Part shown: positions 14,924 through 22,173 of the stretch, piece by piece | Layout: each line of letters starts with the position of its first letter | Numbering within the stretch: the stretch's first letter is position 1 | NCBI GenBank assembly: GCA_964493015.1 | Contig: CAZBLU010000026.1 | Span: 1 to 22,835 of the forward strand | Reading direction: 5' to 3' | From: Caldimicrobium sp964493015 | Lineage (GTDB): Bacteria; Desulfobacterota; Thermodesulfobacteria; Thermodesulfobacteriales; Thermodesulfobacteriaceae | DNA length: 22,835 bases | Program-made: the position numbers and the translations under genes | Notes under the pieces: model-generated | The model's input: the letters and a program-made list of their open reading frames with translations, nothing else | Told to the model about the DNA's origin: nothing | The model's database searches: none

Positions 14924-17900
14924 TTAGGCTACCACTTTCCCTGGTTCTGCCTGTCTCGTTTTGGTTTTCCCTTTGTAAATCTTTACGGCAAACATCTTAT
15001 AATCAGCTTGGAAGCTAAAAGGATCGAAATAATCACCCATGATCATATTAATGAGTTTGTATTCATCAAACCAGGGTATAAATACGTAATCCTTTCTGGG
15101 ACCTCCTGTTGCCTGCGTTACATTTAGAACCTTTGCAGGAAGCTCAATCTTTCCACGGCGAGACTCTATAATAACAGAATCGCCAGTTTTAATTCCTAAC
15201 TTTTTGGCAAGCTCTTCATTGATTTCCACATAGGCCCCTGGCACTGCTCTGGCAAGTTGAGGCACTCTCGTAGTCATACTACCACTATGCCAGTGTTCAA
15301 GAACTCTTCCCGTGCAGGCTCCATAGATGTATTCCCTTGTGTCATAAATCACTACCTCAGAACCATCTGCCTTCTTATAAGCACATCTTAAGCCTGGAAA
15401 TTCAGCAGGGCTAAGGGCAATAAGCTTAAGAGCCTTAAGATCTTTGTCTGGATCTCCTGGCACAGTGACTGTATACTTGCTCTTGATATCGTAGGGTTGT
15501 GCAGAATTTTCATCTACCTTCTTAGGATTAAAGACCCTCTCTATTATCTCAACAGTTCTGTATTTAACAAACTTATTGCCCTCAAGTTTACAAGCCCACC
15601 AGGGGTTAGCCCAGGCAATAGCTCTTCCATCAATAACAGGGATCTTTCCACCTGGCTTAGTTGGGTCATCCACCATGCCATGAATAAAGGGGTTAGAGGC
15701 ATAAAAGAATGCATACCAGCCAGAGGGAAGATTTTCCCTCTTGTGATATTCACTATCGTGCATTTCTTCGTTAATCAATTTTTCGATCCATGCTCCATAG
15801 ACAGGATTAAACTTCTTCAGATTCTCAATCACAGCCTTAAACTTCTTATGAATATGAGGATCATAGGGGAAAGCAAACTGGATGCGAGACTCATACTTAT
15901 CATAACGTCTTTTTACATCAGGATCTGTGTGATACTCCTCAGGTAATGGTTGACGATATCCCCAGTTCCTCTCTAAAAGCATGGATCTCTTCATTCCTGC
16001 AAAATCATAGTAAGTTCCTTTGGTGCAGGCAAGCACATCACTCCAAATATTGGTAGTAAATTTTCTATTCCAGTCCTTTGTCTTAGCAGCAGCAATGGTT
16101 TTCTTCAACCAATCGGGTCCATCGTATTCTTCTGGCCAAAATCTGGAGACTAAACCTTTAGGTATGATACCTTCCTCTTCCAGTCGCCTGGCAATTATCC
16201 CAGTTAGAGTATGGTCAGGTATAGAATCCTTGTGGGGTGGAATATTGTGTTTAATGACCTGATATCTCCTCTCAAGGTTTCCATAGAGACATTCCTTTTC
16301 ATTCCAAGAGGAAGCAGATAGAACAACATCGGAAACCTGAGTAGTAGCTGTGGGAAAGGCCTCAAAGGTAACCACTAAGGGCCAAGGGGTCCCCTTATCT
16401 GCCCTACCCATAGCCAGCCTATAGGGCCAAGAATAGGGATTACTCTGCCCAGGATTTACGGTAGAAATAAACATGACCTTGATTTGTCCTGCACCAAGTC
16501 TCCTAAACATCTCTACTGTGTGTGGCCCTGGTAAGGGATGAATTTTAATACGATTTGCCTCTCTTTGTGCTTCTGCCTCACTCAATCCTTTTTTCCTTAA
16601 ATAACTAATTACACCCTTTTTCCAGATACCCTCAATAGCAGCCCTGTGGAGAGGATTAGTCACCAATCTGCCATAGGGTAGGGCATGACAGAGGGCCCCA
16701 GGTGCACGAATACCACCACAGGCATTGGGTTGCCCTGTAAAACTAAAGGAGAGCCTACCAGGCTTACAAGCCTTTCCAGTAATAAAATGTAACATATGAA
16801 GAGAGGCATTCACCCAAGTTCCCTGGACCTTCTGATTAACTCCCATAGTCCAGCAAGTCACTGTATACCCCTCGGCAAACCACTTAGCCGCTAACCTAAT
16901 AGCCTCTGGTCCAGATATTTTTTTCCAGGTCTTGCTCTTTGAGTCATATACAAGAGGGGATTCTCCCTCAAAAAGGGCCTCACTAATCTTTTCAGGTTTA
17001 TAGTCTTCAAGGAATCTCAAGAAAAGGGCAAAGCCTTTATAAAGGTCTTTTCTGATTTCCTCTTCAGAGCCATATTTTTTCTTAGGATCAGGATATACCT
17101 TTGCTGAATGCCCTGGTGTAGGAGGGGCCGTATATGAGATATCCCAGGTGTCTCCACGATCTCCACCATAGTGAGTCTTAATCCAGACCTTCTTTACATC
17201 GTGATGAATACCAAAGGATACATGCCTTTCAATAAATTTTTTGTCAAGATACTTCCAGTTTGCCGTAACCTCTCCCTTATCTACATCATATTTTACCTTA
17301 TCAAGCTCAAAGGCTATAACATAGGCCATAGAGTTAAGTAATAACAAGTCTCTACCAGAGGCAATTGGGAGCCAAAGATCAGCAATAGTCCCTGAACGGG
17401 TCTTCCTTGGATCTGCAAGTATAACCTTGACATTGGGATTTTTGGCCTTAACCGCAGCAATCCTATTAAAAATAATAGGGTGGGCTTCAGCTGTATTGGT
17501 TCCAATTAAGAAAAAGGTATCAGCATGCTTCTTAAAATCAGGATCAGGCACATCAATATCATCAAGGCTTCCCCAGGGCTCATCTTTACCCACAGAATAA
17601 AGATAGCCAACAACCGCTGAGGCCATACACATCCTGGGTTGTCCCTCAATAGCATTATTTTGGAAACCACCTTTAAAGAGAATGTTCATGAGGTGAGATT
17701 CTTCAGTTCCAGCCTGTCCACTTCCATAATAGGCAATACTGTGTTTCCCAAATTCCTTATAGGCCTTGACACAGGCCTTTACAATGAATTCAATGGCATC
17801 CTCCCAAGGCACTACCACAAAGTTTTCCTTTAGGTCTTGCTCAGAAGGTTTTAAACCCCTTGGATCTTTGGTGGTCTTCCCTTCCTTAACCCTGGGAGAA

Positions 17901-18259
17901 TTTTCTAAATCAGGTTTGCCTGTAGCAGGATTGATCCACTCCTTTCTGATTAGAGCACCACTTGGTCTATCCTTATAAGCAAGGGCATTGTGGAGATAAA
18001 AACCCTTAGTACAGAGAACCCCTCTATTCACAGGGCTCTTAGGATCACCCTTTATAGCAAGGATTTTGATGGGATTCCCCTGGGCATCTACCTCACATTC
18101 AACAAGCATGGTGCAGCCAATAGCACAGTATCTACAGGGGCCTGCAGGAAAGGTCTTGACCCCAGCAGCAAAAATCTCTTGAGGCTTTGATAAACCTGCT
18201 GCCACAGTTGCAGCAGTGATAGCACTTAATCTTAAAAAATCCCTCCTACTTAGTTCCAT
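14924..18259 (-). CDS. napA: NapA-type periplasmic nitrate reductase, oversized
   Basis: This 1111-residue bis-MGD molybdoenzyme should reduce nitrate to nitrite in the periplasm. The N-terminus SRRDFLRLSAITAATVAAG is a Tat signal. Cys 42, 45, 49 and 83 (CRYCAIGC...CTKG, with Lys 85) ligate the [4Fe-4S] cluster. Cys 211 in QPRMCMASAVVGY is the expected Mo ligand. TMGVNQ, LTGQPNACGG-like and GRVLEHWHSGSMTTRVPQL (983-1001) are NapA signatures. Typical NapA is roughly 800-950 residues. The surplus here is spread over insertions at about 107-145, 315-445 and especially 775-980. RBS is GAGGGAGGTG. It lies 18 bases downstream of the one-haem cytochrome gene. napD and napGH support the Nap assignment; a different oxyanion substrate cannot be excluded by sequence reading. 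Confidence 0.9.
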   Translation of the reverse strand: MELSRRDFLRLSAITAATVAAGLSKPQEIFAAGVKTFPAGPCRYCAIGCTMLVECEVDAQGNPIKILAIKGDPKSPVNRGVLCTKGFYLHNALAYKDRPSGALIRKEWINPATGKPDLENSPRVKEGKTTKDPRGLKPSEQDLKENFVVVPWEDAIEFIVKACVKAYKEFGKHSIAYYGSGQAGTEESHLMNILFKGGFQNNAIEGQPRMCMASAVVGYLYSVGKDEPWGSLDDIDVPDPDFKKHADTFFLIGTNTAEAHPIIFNRIAAVKAKNPNVKVILADPRKTRSGTIADLWLPIASGRDLLLLNSMAYVIAFELDKVKYDVDKGEVTANWKYLDKKFIERHVSFGIHHDVKKVWIKTHYGGDRGDTWDISYTAPPTPGHSAKVYPDPKKKYGSEEEIRKDLYKGFALFLRFLEDYKPEKISEALFEGESPLVYDSKSKTWKKISGPEAIRLAAKWFAEGYTVTCWTMGVNQKVQGTWVNASLHMLHFITGKACKPGRLSFSFTGQPNACGGIRAPGALCHALPYGRLVTNPLHRAAIEGIWKKGVISYLRKKGLSEAEAQREANRIKIHPLPGPHTVEMFRRLGAGQIKVMFISTVNPGQSNPYSWPYRLAMGRADKGTPWPLVVTFEAFPTATTQVSDVVLSASSWNEKECLYGNLERRYQVIKHNIPPHKDSIPDHTLTGIIARRLEEEGIIPKGLVSRFWPEEYDGPDWLKKTIAAAKTKDWNRKFTTNIWSDVLACTKGTYYDFAGMKRSMLLERNWGYRQPLPEEYHTDPDVKRRYDKYESRIQFAFPYDPHIHKKFKAVIENLKKFNPVYGAWIEKLINEEMHDSEYHKRENLPSGWYAFFYASNPFIHGMVDDPTKPGGKIPVIDGRAIAWANPWWACKLEGNKFVKYRTVEIIERVFNPKKVDENSAQPYDIKSKYTVTVPGDPDKDLKALKLIALSPAEFPGLRCAYKKADGSEVVIYDTREYIYGACTGRVLEHWHSGSMTTRVPQLARAVPGAYVEINEELAKKLGIKTGDSVIIESRRGKIELPAKVLNVTQATGGPRKDYVFIPWFDEYKLINMIMGDYFDPFSFQADYKMFAVKIYKGKTKTRQAEPGKVVA

Positions 18260-18277
18260 TTTTAGACACCTCCCTCT

Positions 18278-18778
18278 TTATTTTTTCACTCTTGGTTTTG
18301 CCTTAGTTATAGTTACTGCATCTGCTGCCACGGAATCCCCAAAGGGGGAATAATCACCATTTGCCGCAACCCCCATGACCATAATAGTGGCTTCTTCCAC
18401 ATCGGTAGGAGCTACCCAAATAAATGTCCACTTCCTACCCATATTGCCTTCAGGGGTATGTGTAAGGTAATCTCCTAAAAGTTGTGTTCTTTTTTCGTCC
18501 TTTACTTTAAGAATCCCCGCACTGGCTTGAACAGCAAAGCCACCTTTAGATTCACTCATGCTTTTTAGTTTAGATATCACCTCCACCGTCACCTGATAGC
18601 TCTTTCCAGGTTGAAATTGAGCTGGTAAACCCTTTATAACTATCTTTGCCGCTGGACCCTCAGCATGACAACTGGCACACTCAAGGTTCATAGCACTATT
18701 CCGATGCCCAAACCCCTTCTGAACTATAAGACCAGTTATTACTAAAGCCATCGCTAAAATAGATAGTATTTTCTTCAT
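18278..18778 (-). CDS. Exported one-haem cytochrome with Reeler/choice-of-anchor-V-like domain
   Basis: This 166-residue protein has a Sec signal peptide (MKKILSILAMALVITGLIV) followed at once by a single haem c site CASCH (Cys 34, Cys 37, His 38). The rest is a beta-rich domain of the Reeler / 'choice-of-anchor V' type: GKSYQVTVEV, KGGFAVQASAG, THTPEGNMGRKWTFIWVAP, VMGVAANGDYSPFGDS. The N-terminal CxxCH plus Reeler-like domain is a known combination in exported proteins of uncertain role. It lies 18 bases upstream of napA on the same strand with a GGGGGTGACAGG ribosome site. Position and haem suggest it carries electrons to or from NapA, replacing the di-haem NapB; this is inference. The axial sixth ligand is not obvious. 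Confidence 0.8.
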   Translation of the reverse strand: MKKILSILAMALVITGLIVQKGFGHRNSAMNLECASCHAEGPAAKIVIKGLPAQFQPGKSYQVTVEVISKLKSMSESKGGFAVQASAGILKVKDEKRTQLLGDYLTHTPEGNMGRKWTFIWVAPTDVEEATIMVMGVAANGDYSPFGDSVAADAVTITKAKPRVKK

Positions 18779-18790
18779 CCTGTCACCCCC

Positions 18791-19663
18791 TTATATTTGT
18801 CCTTTTAAGAAAAGTTCATCTACCAAGGTCTTGTTGATTTCAATCTTGTACTTTTTCTTTAATTCTTGAGTATATTCCTCTATTAATTTCTGCCTCTTCT
18901 CTTCCAATAATACATTTCTTATACTTTCCTTCATGGTTTCATAATCTACATAGCCTGCCTCTTTTATCTCTTCTAACTTTAGGAGATGCCACCCAAACTG
19001 CGTTTTCACAGGTTCACTGATCTGCCCAACCTTCATCTTTTTGAGGACCTTTTCAAACTCTGGAGGCATGCGCCCTTCCTCAAGGTACCCAAGACTTCCA
19101 CCACTTTGAGCACTTTCTTTATCTATAGAAAGCTCTCTCACAACCTTCTCAAAGGGTTCACCCTTTTTAAGCCTCTCTTGTGCTAATTGTAAATCCTTCT
19201 TGTCTTTCACCATCAAATGGCTAACCTTATAGCGTTTAGCCATTTTGTAATGTTCTCTATTTTTGTCGTAATATTCTTTTACTTCCTTATCTTCCACCTT
19301 GAGTTTGGGTAACAATTTTTTACGAATTAACTCTTGCGCTAAAAGCAATTTCTTCTGTTGTTCAAGACGGGCCTTAAAGTCTGGATCATTTTCCAAATTT
19401 TCTTTCTTCGCCTCAAGATACATAGCTTCCATATAAGCCATGTCTTCTACAAATTTATCCATAAGTGCCTTATTGACCCTTATCCCCTCACGCTCCTGAG
19501 GAGAGAGATTTTTAAGGGCAACCCTTAGATCTTCAACAGTTATCTTATGTTCCCCTAAACTAACCACCACTTGCCCCTTTTCCTGAGTTACCTTTTTCTC
19601 TGGTTTACAACCGCTAATAAATAAAAATATCAAACATAAAAAAATTATTATTGATCTATGCAT
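18791..19663 (-). CDS. Lipoprotein parvulin-type peptidyl-prolyl isomerase (SurA/PrsA-like)
   Basis: A 290-residue protein starts MHRSIIIFLCLIFLFISGC, a lipoprotein signal with the lipidated cysteine at 19. An N-terminal helical chaperone segment (about 30-125) is followed by a parvulin domain (about 135-235) with the usual landmarks YKVSHLMV, AQSGGSLGYLEEGRMPPEFE and KTQFGWHLLKLEE, and a C-terminal helix. It should help fold exported proteins at the membrane. The ATG at 19663 is chosen over the in-frame upstream ATGs (19699, 19687): AAAGGGAGAAG precedes 19663, while 19699 lies inside the ONR terminator hairpin. Being sandwiched between ONR and cytochrome genes, it may serve their folding or haem attachment, an inference. 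Confidence 0.88.
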   Translation of the reverse strand: MHRSIIIFLCLIFLFISGCKPEKKVTQEKGQVVVSLGEHKITVEDLRVALKNLSPQEREGIRVNKALMDKFVEDMAYMEAMYLEAKKENLENDPDFKARLEQQKKLLLAQELIRKKLLPKLKVEDKEVKEYYDKNREHYKMAKRYKVSHLMVKDKKDLQLAQERLKKGEPFEKVVRELSIDKESAQSGGSLGYLEEGRMPPEFEKVLKKMKVGQISEPVKTQFGWHLLKLEEIKEAGYVDYETMKESIRNVLLEEKRQKLIEEYTQELKKKYKIEINKTLVDELFLKGQI

Positions 19664-19682
19664 TATTTCTTCTCCCTTTAAA

Positions 19683-19707
19683 GACATAAAAGGGGGCAAA
19701 GCCCCCT
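19683..19707 (-). terminator. Intrinsic terminator after the ONR gene
   Basis: AGGGGGC/GCCCCCT (19691-19697/19701-19707) form a seven-pair stem with an AAA/TTT loop. On minus it is followed by TTTTATGTC. It lies between the ONR stop and the isomerase start, so the downstream genes may receive reduced read-through. Confidence 0.7.
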
Positions 19708-19743
19708 GAAAAATCTATTAAAGTCACCCCACATCAAGCCTTA

Positions 19744-21511
19744 TTACTTCTTTGCTGTTTCCATTTTAGCTCTCTTTTCTGCTATAGCCTTGTTGAGTAG
19801 GTCAATGGCCTCCCAGGAGAGCTGGACAGATCTGGCAAGGGTTGCCTTGGCCAGTTTGGGATTGTGGAAACCATCAGAGTTTTCAGCAGTCCACCACTCC
19901 CAATACATATGAGCTTCTTCGTGAAGCTTTCTTGCCTTATTAAGGGTTTCAGCATCCACACCCCAGTCTTTTGCTCTCTGGAAGGTCTGCACAAGTTCTC
20001 TAAGCCAAATCTCTGCCTTCCTCATGTGGTGTCTAATGTAATTCTTAACCGATTCTACAGCATACTCAGCATCTTTTGGGGTCCAATCAGTATGACATTT
20101 GAGACAGGGACTCCAATTGAAGTCTCTGGGGGAGGCATGGAAATGAGAGGTAAATTTCTTTTCAGATTTAGCTATCTTATCTCCAGAACTCCTCTTAGCA
20201 AAGCCCGCAATACCTTTATCGGTATGACAATCCACACAGGTAGCCCCAATCATAGCATGGGGAGAGTTGTAATAGGTTTCTACCTCAGGATGTTGAGCCT
20301 TCCAGAGCTTGGCTCCTGTTGCCCAATGAACGAAGTCAAAAAACTTATACTTGGCTAAGTGATTCATAAAAGTGGGTTCTGTGATCTTTAGAGACTTTGG
20401 ATCAATCTTAGCAAGGGTTACAAAGGGGAAGTGATTAGACCTTCTGTCTGTAGCAAAATCAACTGGCACTGGAGGCTTCCCATACTCACTCTTTTCATAA
20501 TCATGAAGGGCACCACAGTTATACTCTACATGGCATTGACCACACTGTAAATTGGGATCATATCTATCTAAAATGGCTATCTTTCTCTCAAATCCCCTTA
20601 AACCAAGCCCCTCCTTGTTACCATAAACTTTGAAATTTGCCTTATTAGGATATCCTTCATGCCAAAGGGTATCATTTCTTGTTGTCAAGGCCTCAATTAA
20701 GGCATCTCTAACAATACGAGGTTCTGCTGAATGAGGATCGTGACATAAAAAGCAGTTAAATCCGTTATTCAAATATTGCTTGGCAATGTAAGCTGGATTA
20801 GTAGTTCTATTAATATCAGACTTAGGTGTTGGATCTCCCATATAGGGCCAAGCAAGGATATGATCTTGAGTTTTACAGAGGAGACACATAGCTACTGCAG
20901 CAGGCCAAGTTCTGGGGACAAAGAATTTTTTGGGTCCTTTGGGATCTTCCTCTGGGAAGGCATCATAAAGAATATCCCAGGCCTTAACTGGACCTTTTAT
21001 GACTACATCCTGGAAGCCCCTCTTATATTGAAATCTACCACCATAGGCACGATCAGCCGCTAAATGATCAAGTAACATATATTTATGACTCCTTGGTTCT
21101 GCATGATAAATTTCAAAAGCATAGGGACGAATAAGGGTCTCCCAGAAAGGTGATCTGGATTTAGGATCACCCTTATCATAAAAGGCATGCTTTCTATAAT
21201 TATGCCCAAGAAAACTTTCATACTGCTCCTTATGACACTTTCCACAGGCCTCATGATCCGTAACTGTAGCAGGCCTCTTAGTCACATCTTTAAGATGTGT
21301 TCCCACACCAGTATGACAGTTCACACAGTTAACATTCTTATGGGCTCCTTTGGTATGAAAATCTTTGATTAAGCCATGACAACTATAACAGTTTTTAGGA
21401 TCTACAGGAGCCTCTTCTGGAGATTTTACTGCCTCGGCCTTCTGGCTGAAAATGAACCCTCCAGCCACAAGGGAGGCACAAAGAGCACTAACATAATACA
21501 ATTTCTTTTTA
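19744..21511 (-). CDS. Octahaem c-type nitrite reductase (ONR), ammonia-forming; start lost in gap
   Basis: From the TTG at 21501 the chain is 585 residues. Eight haem sites are present: CYSCH (38), CVNCH (59), CGKCH (86), CLLCK (206), CFLCH (250), CGQCH (320), CVDCH (422), CLKCH (466). The fourth, CXXCK, supplies lysine to the catalytic haem, and three haems precede it, exactly the ONR order (NrfA has only five haems). Active-site residues match: Tyr 327 after haem 6, Cys 329 two residues on (as in the Tyr-Cys crosslink of Thioalkalivibrio ONR), and KAQHPE (Lys 401, Gln 403, His 404). It should reduce nitrite to ammonium in the periplasm. The frame stays open upstream (KKK before the TTG), giving a normal Sec signal KKKLYYVSALCASLVAGGFI, so the true start is probably in the N run. 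The C-terminal 100 residues are helical without haem. Confidence 0.92.
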
Positions 21512-21611
21512 NNNNNNNNNNNNNNNNNNNNNNNNNNNNNNNNNNNNNNNNNNNNNNNNNNNNNNNNNNNNNNNNNNNNNNNNNNNNNNNNNNNNNNNNN
21601 NNNNNNNNNNN
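21512..21611. other. Assembly gap of exactly 100 N
   Basis: One hundred consecutive N bases sit immediately upstream of the ONR signal peptide. The round number suggests a scaffold placeholder of unknown true length. The ONR start codon and ribosome site are probably inside it, and the distance to the sequence on the right is not known. Confidence 0.95.
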
Positions 21612-21651
21612 AATTTTTAAATTTAATTATCCAGATTGCTTGTAAAAAGTA

Positions 21652-21684
21652 TAGACAATTTTTTGTTAATTTTTTGTTAATTTT
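21652..21684 (-). promoter_or_regulatory. 11-bp direct repeats, candidate OmpR/PhoB-type operator upstream of ONR
   Basis: On plus, AATTTTTTGTT occurs twice head to tail (21657-21667, 21668-21678), with a third partial start at 21679. Read on minus, towards ONR, this is TTAACA-N5-TTAACA-N5-TTGTCT. Direct repeats with an 11-bp period are the usual binding pattern of OmpR/PhoB/PhoP winged-helix regulators. AT-richness and the adjacent gap limit certainty. Confidence 0.4.
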
Positions 21685-21699
21685 GAAAAAATGTGTATT

Positions 21700-21717
21700 A
21701 TAGTAATAAATTACTAT
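21700..21717. repeat. Inverted repeat between the dsrE-like gene and the gap
   Basis: ATAGTAAT and ATTACTAT (21700-21707/21710-21717) form perfect 8-bp arms around AA. It may be an operator of the leftward (ONR) promoter or a weak hairpin after the dsrE-like gene; there is no decisive T-run on minus. Confidence 0.4.
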
Positions 21718-21744
21718 AGATAGATAACTTAAGACATGAAAGCT

Positions 21745-22086
21745 TTAGGCCCTCACATACTGAAAGCCTTCATTTTGCCATTCCACCAAGGCAACAATCC
21801 CAAAGGGCACGGTTCTTGCTCCTTGAGGAAGCTCTGAAGGGGAAAATTCCAGGGATCTGAGAGCTGTTTCACAGAAATAAATCTCTATTCCTAACTCCTT
21901 GACCTCTCTAAAAAGAGCATCATAAGGAGAAAAATCCTTCAAGACCTTAACACCTTCATAATTTACTAATATTCTAACCTCGCAAGGTTTGCCTTTCAGG
22001 GCAAGGACAAAATTCCGAGCCACTTTAAGGGCAGCTTCAAATCTTGCTGGATCTGGCACATGCATGAGAAGTTTCCATCTTTTCAT
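21745..22086 (-). CDS. DsrE/DsrF-family small protein
   Basis: This 113-residue cytoplasmic protein has the DsrE-like alpha/beta pattern: an N-terminal strand (KLLMHVPDPARFEAALKVARNF), a central VRILVNYEGVKVL, then IEIYFCETALRSLEFSPSELPQGARTVPFGIVALVEWQNEGFQYV. The last segment matches the family pattern in which a cysteine (Cys 72 here) precedes a helix and is followed by a VP-G-V strand and EG-Y-Y. Family members handle or bind sulfur intermediates, often with an active cysteine; Cys 35 is a second candidate. ATG at 22086 follows GGAGGGTGAG. It lies between the gap and a decayed sigma-54 activator on the same strand. Whether it belongs to sulfur metabolism here cannot be decided from the window. 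Confidence 0.75.
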   Translation of the reverse strand: MKRWKLLMHVPDPARFEAALKVARNFVLALKGKPCEVRILVNYEGVKVLKDFSPYDALFREVKELGIEIYFCETALRSLEFSPSELPQGARTVPFGIVALVEWQNEGFQYVRA

Positions 22087-22173
22087 CTCACCCTCCTACA
22101 AATAATTTTGGAATGAAAAAAACAAACCTTCTTGAGGACCTATAATCCATATTCCTCCATTTTTTTCTAAGAG

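Noticed and set aside
15497..15946. 149-codon open frame on plus inside napA
   Set aside because: Antisense shadow of conserved NapA sequence; composition is not protein-like.
14924..18259. Molybdoenzyme as tetrathionate, arsenate or formate enzyme
   Set aside because: Cys 42/45/49/83 with CTKG, RMCMASAVVG, TMGVNQ and GRVLEHWHSGSMTTRVP, together with napD, napG and napH, fit NapA much better.
19864..20358. 164-codon open frame on plus inside the ONR gene
   Set aside because: Antisense shadow of a gene whose haem motifs cover the same bases; no ribosome site or family resemblance.
19744..21501. Multihaem protein as NrfA, octahaem tetrathionate reductase or hydroxylamine oxidoreductase
   Set aside because: NrfA has five haems. 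The CXXCK at haem 4 after three CXXCH, with CHVEY and KAQHPE, is the ONR pattern and not that of OTR or HAO.
21376..21645. Open frame on plus crossing the N gap
   Set aside because: About a third of it is N, and the rest is antisense to the ONR signal peptide.
21652..21717. CRISPR-like repeats
   Set aside because: Two and a fraction copies of an 11-bp AT-rich unit without spacers; geometry suits a regulator site, not a CRISPR array.
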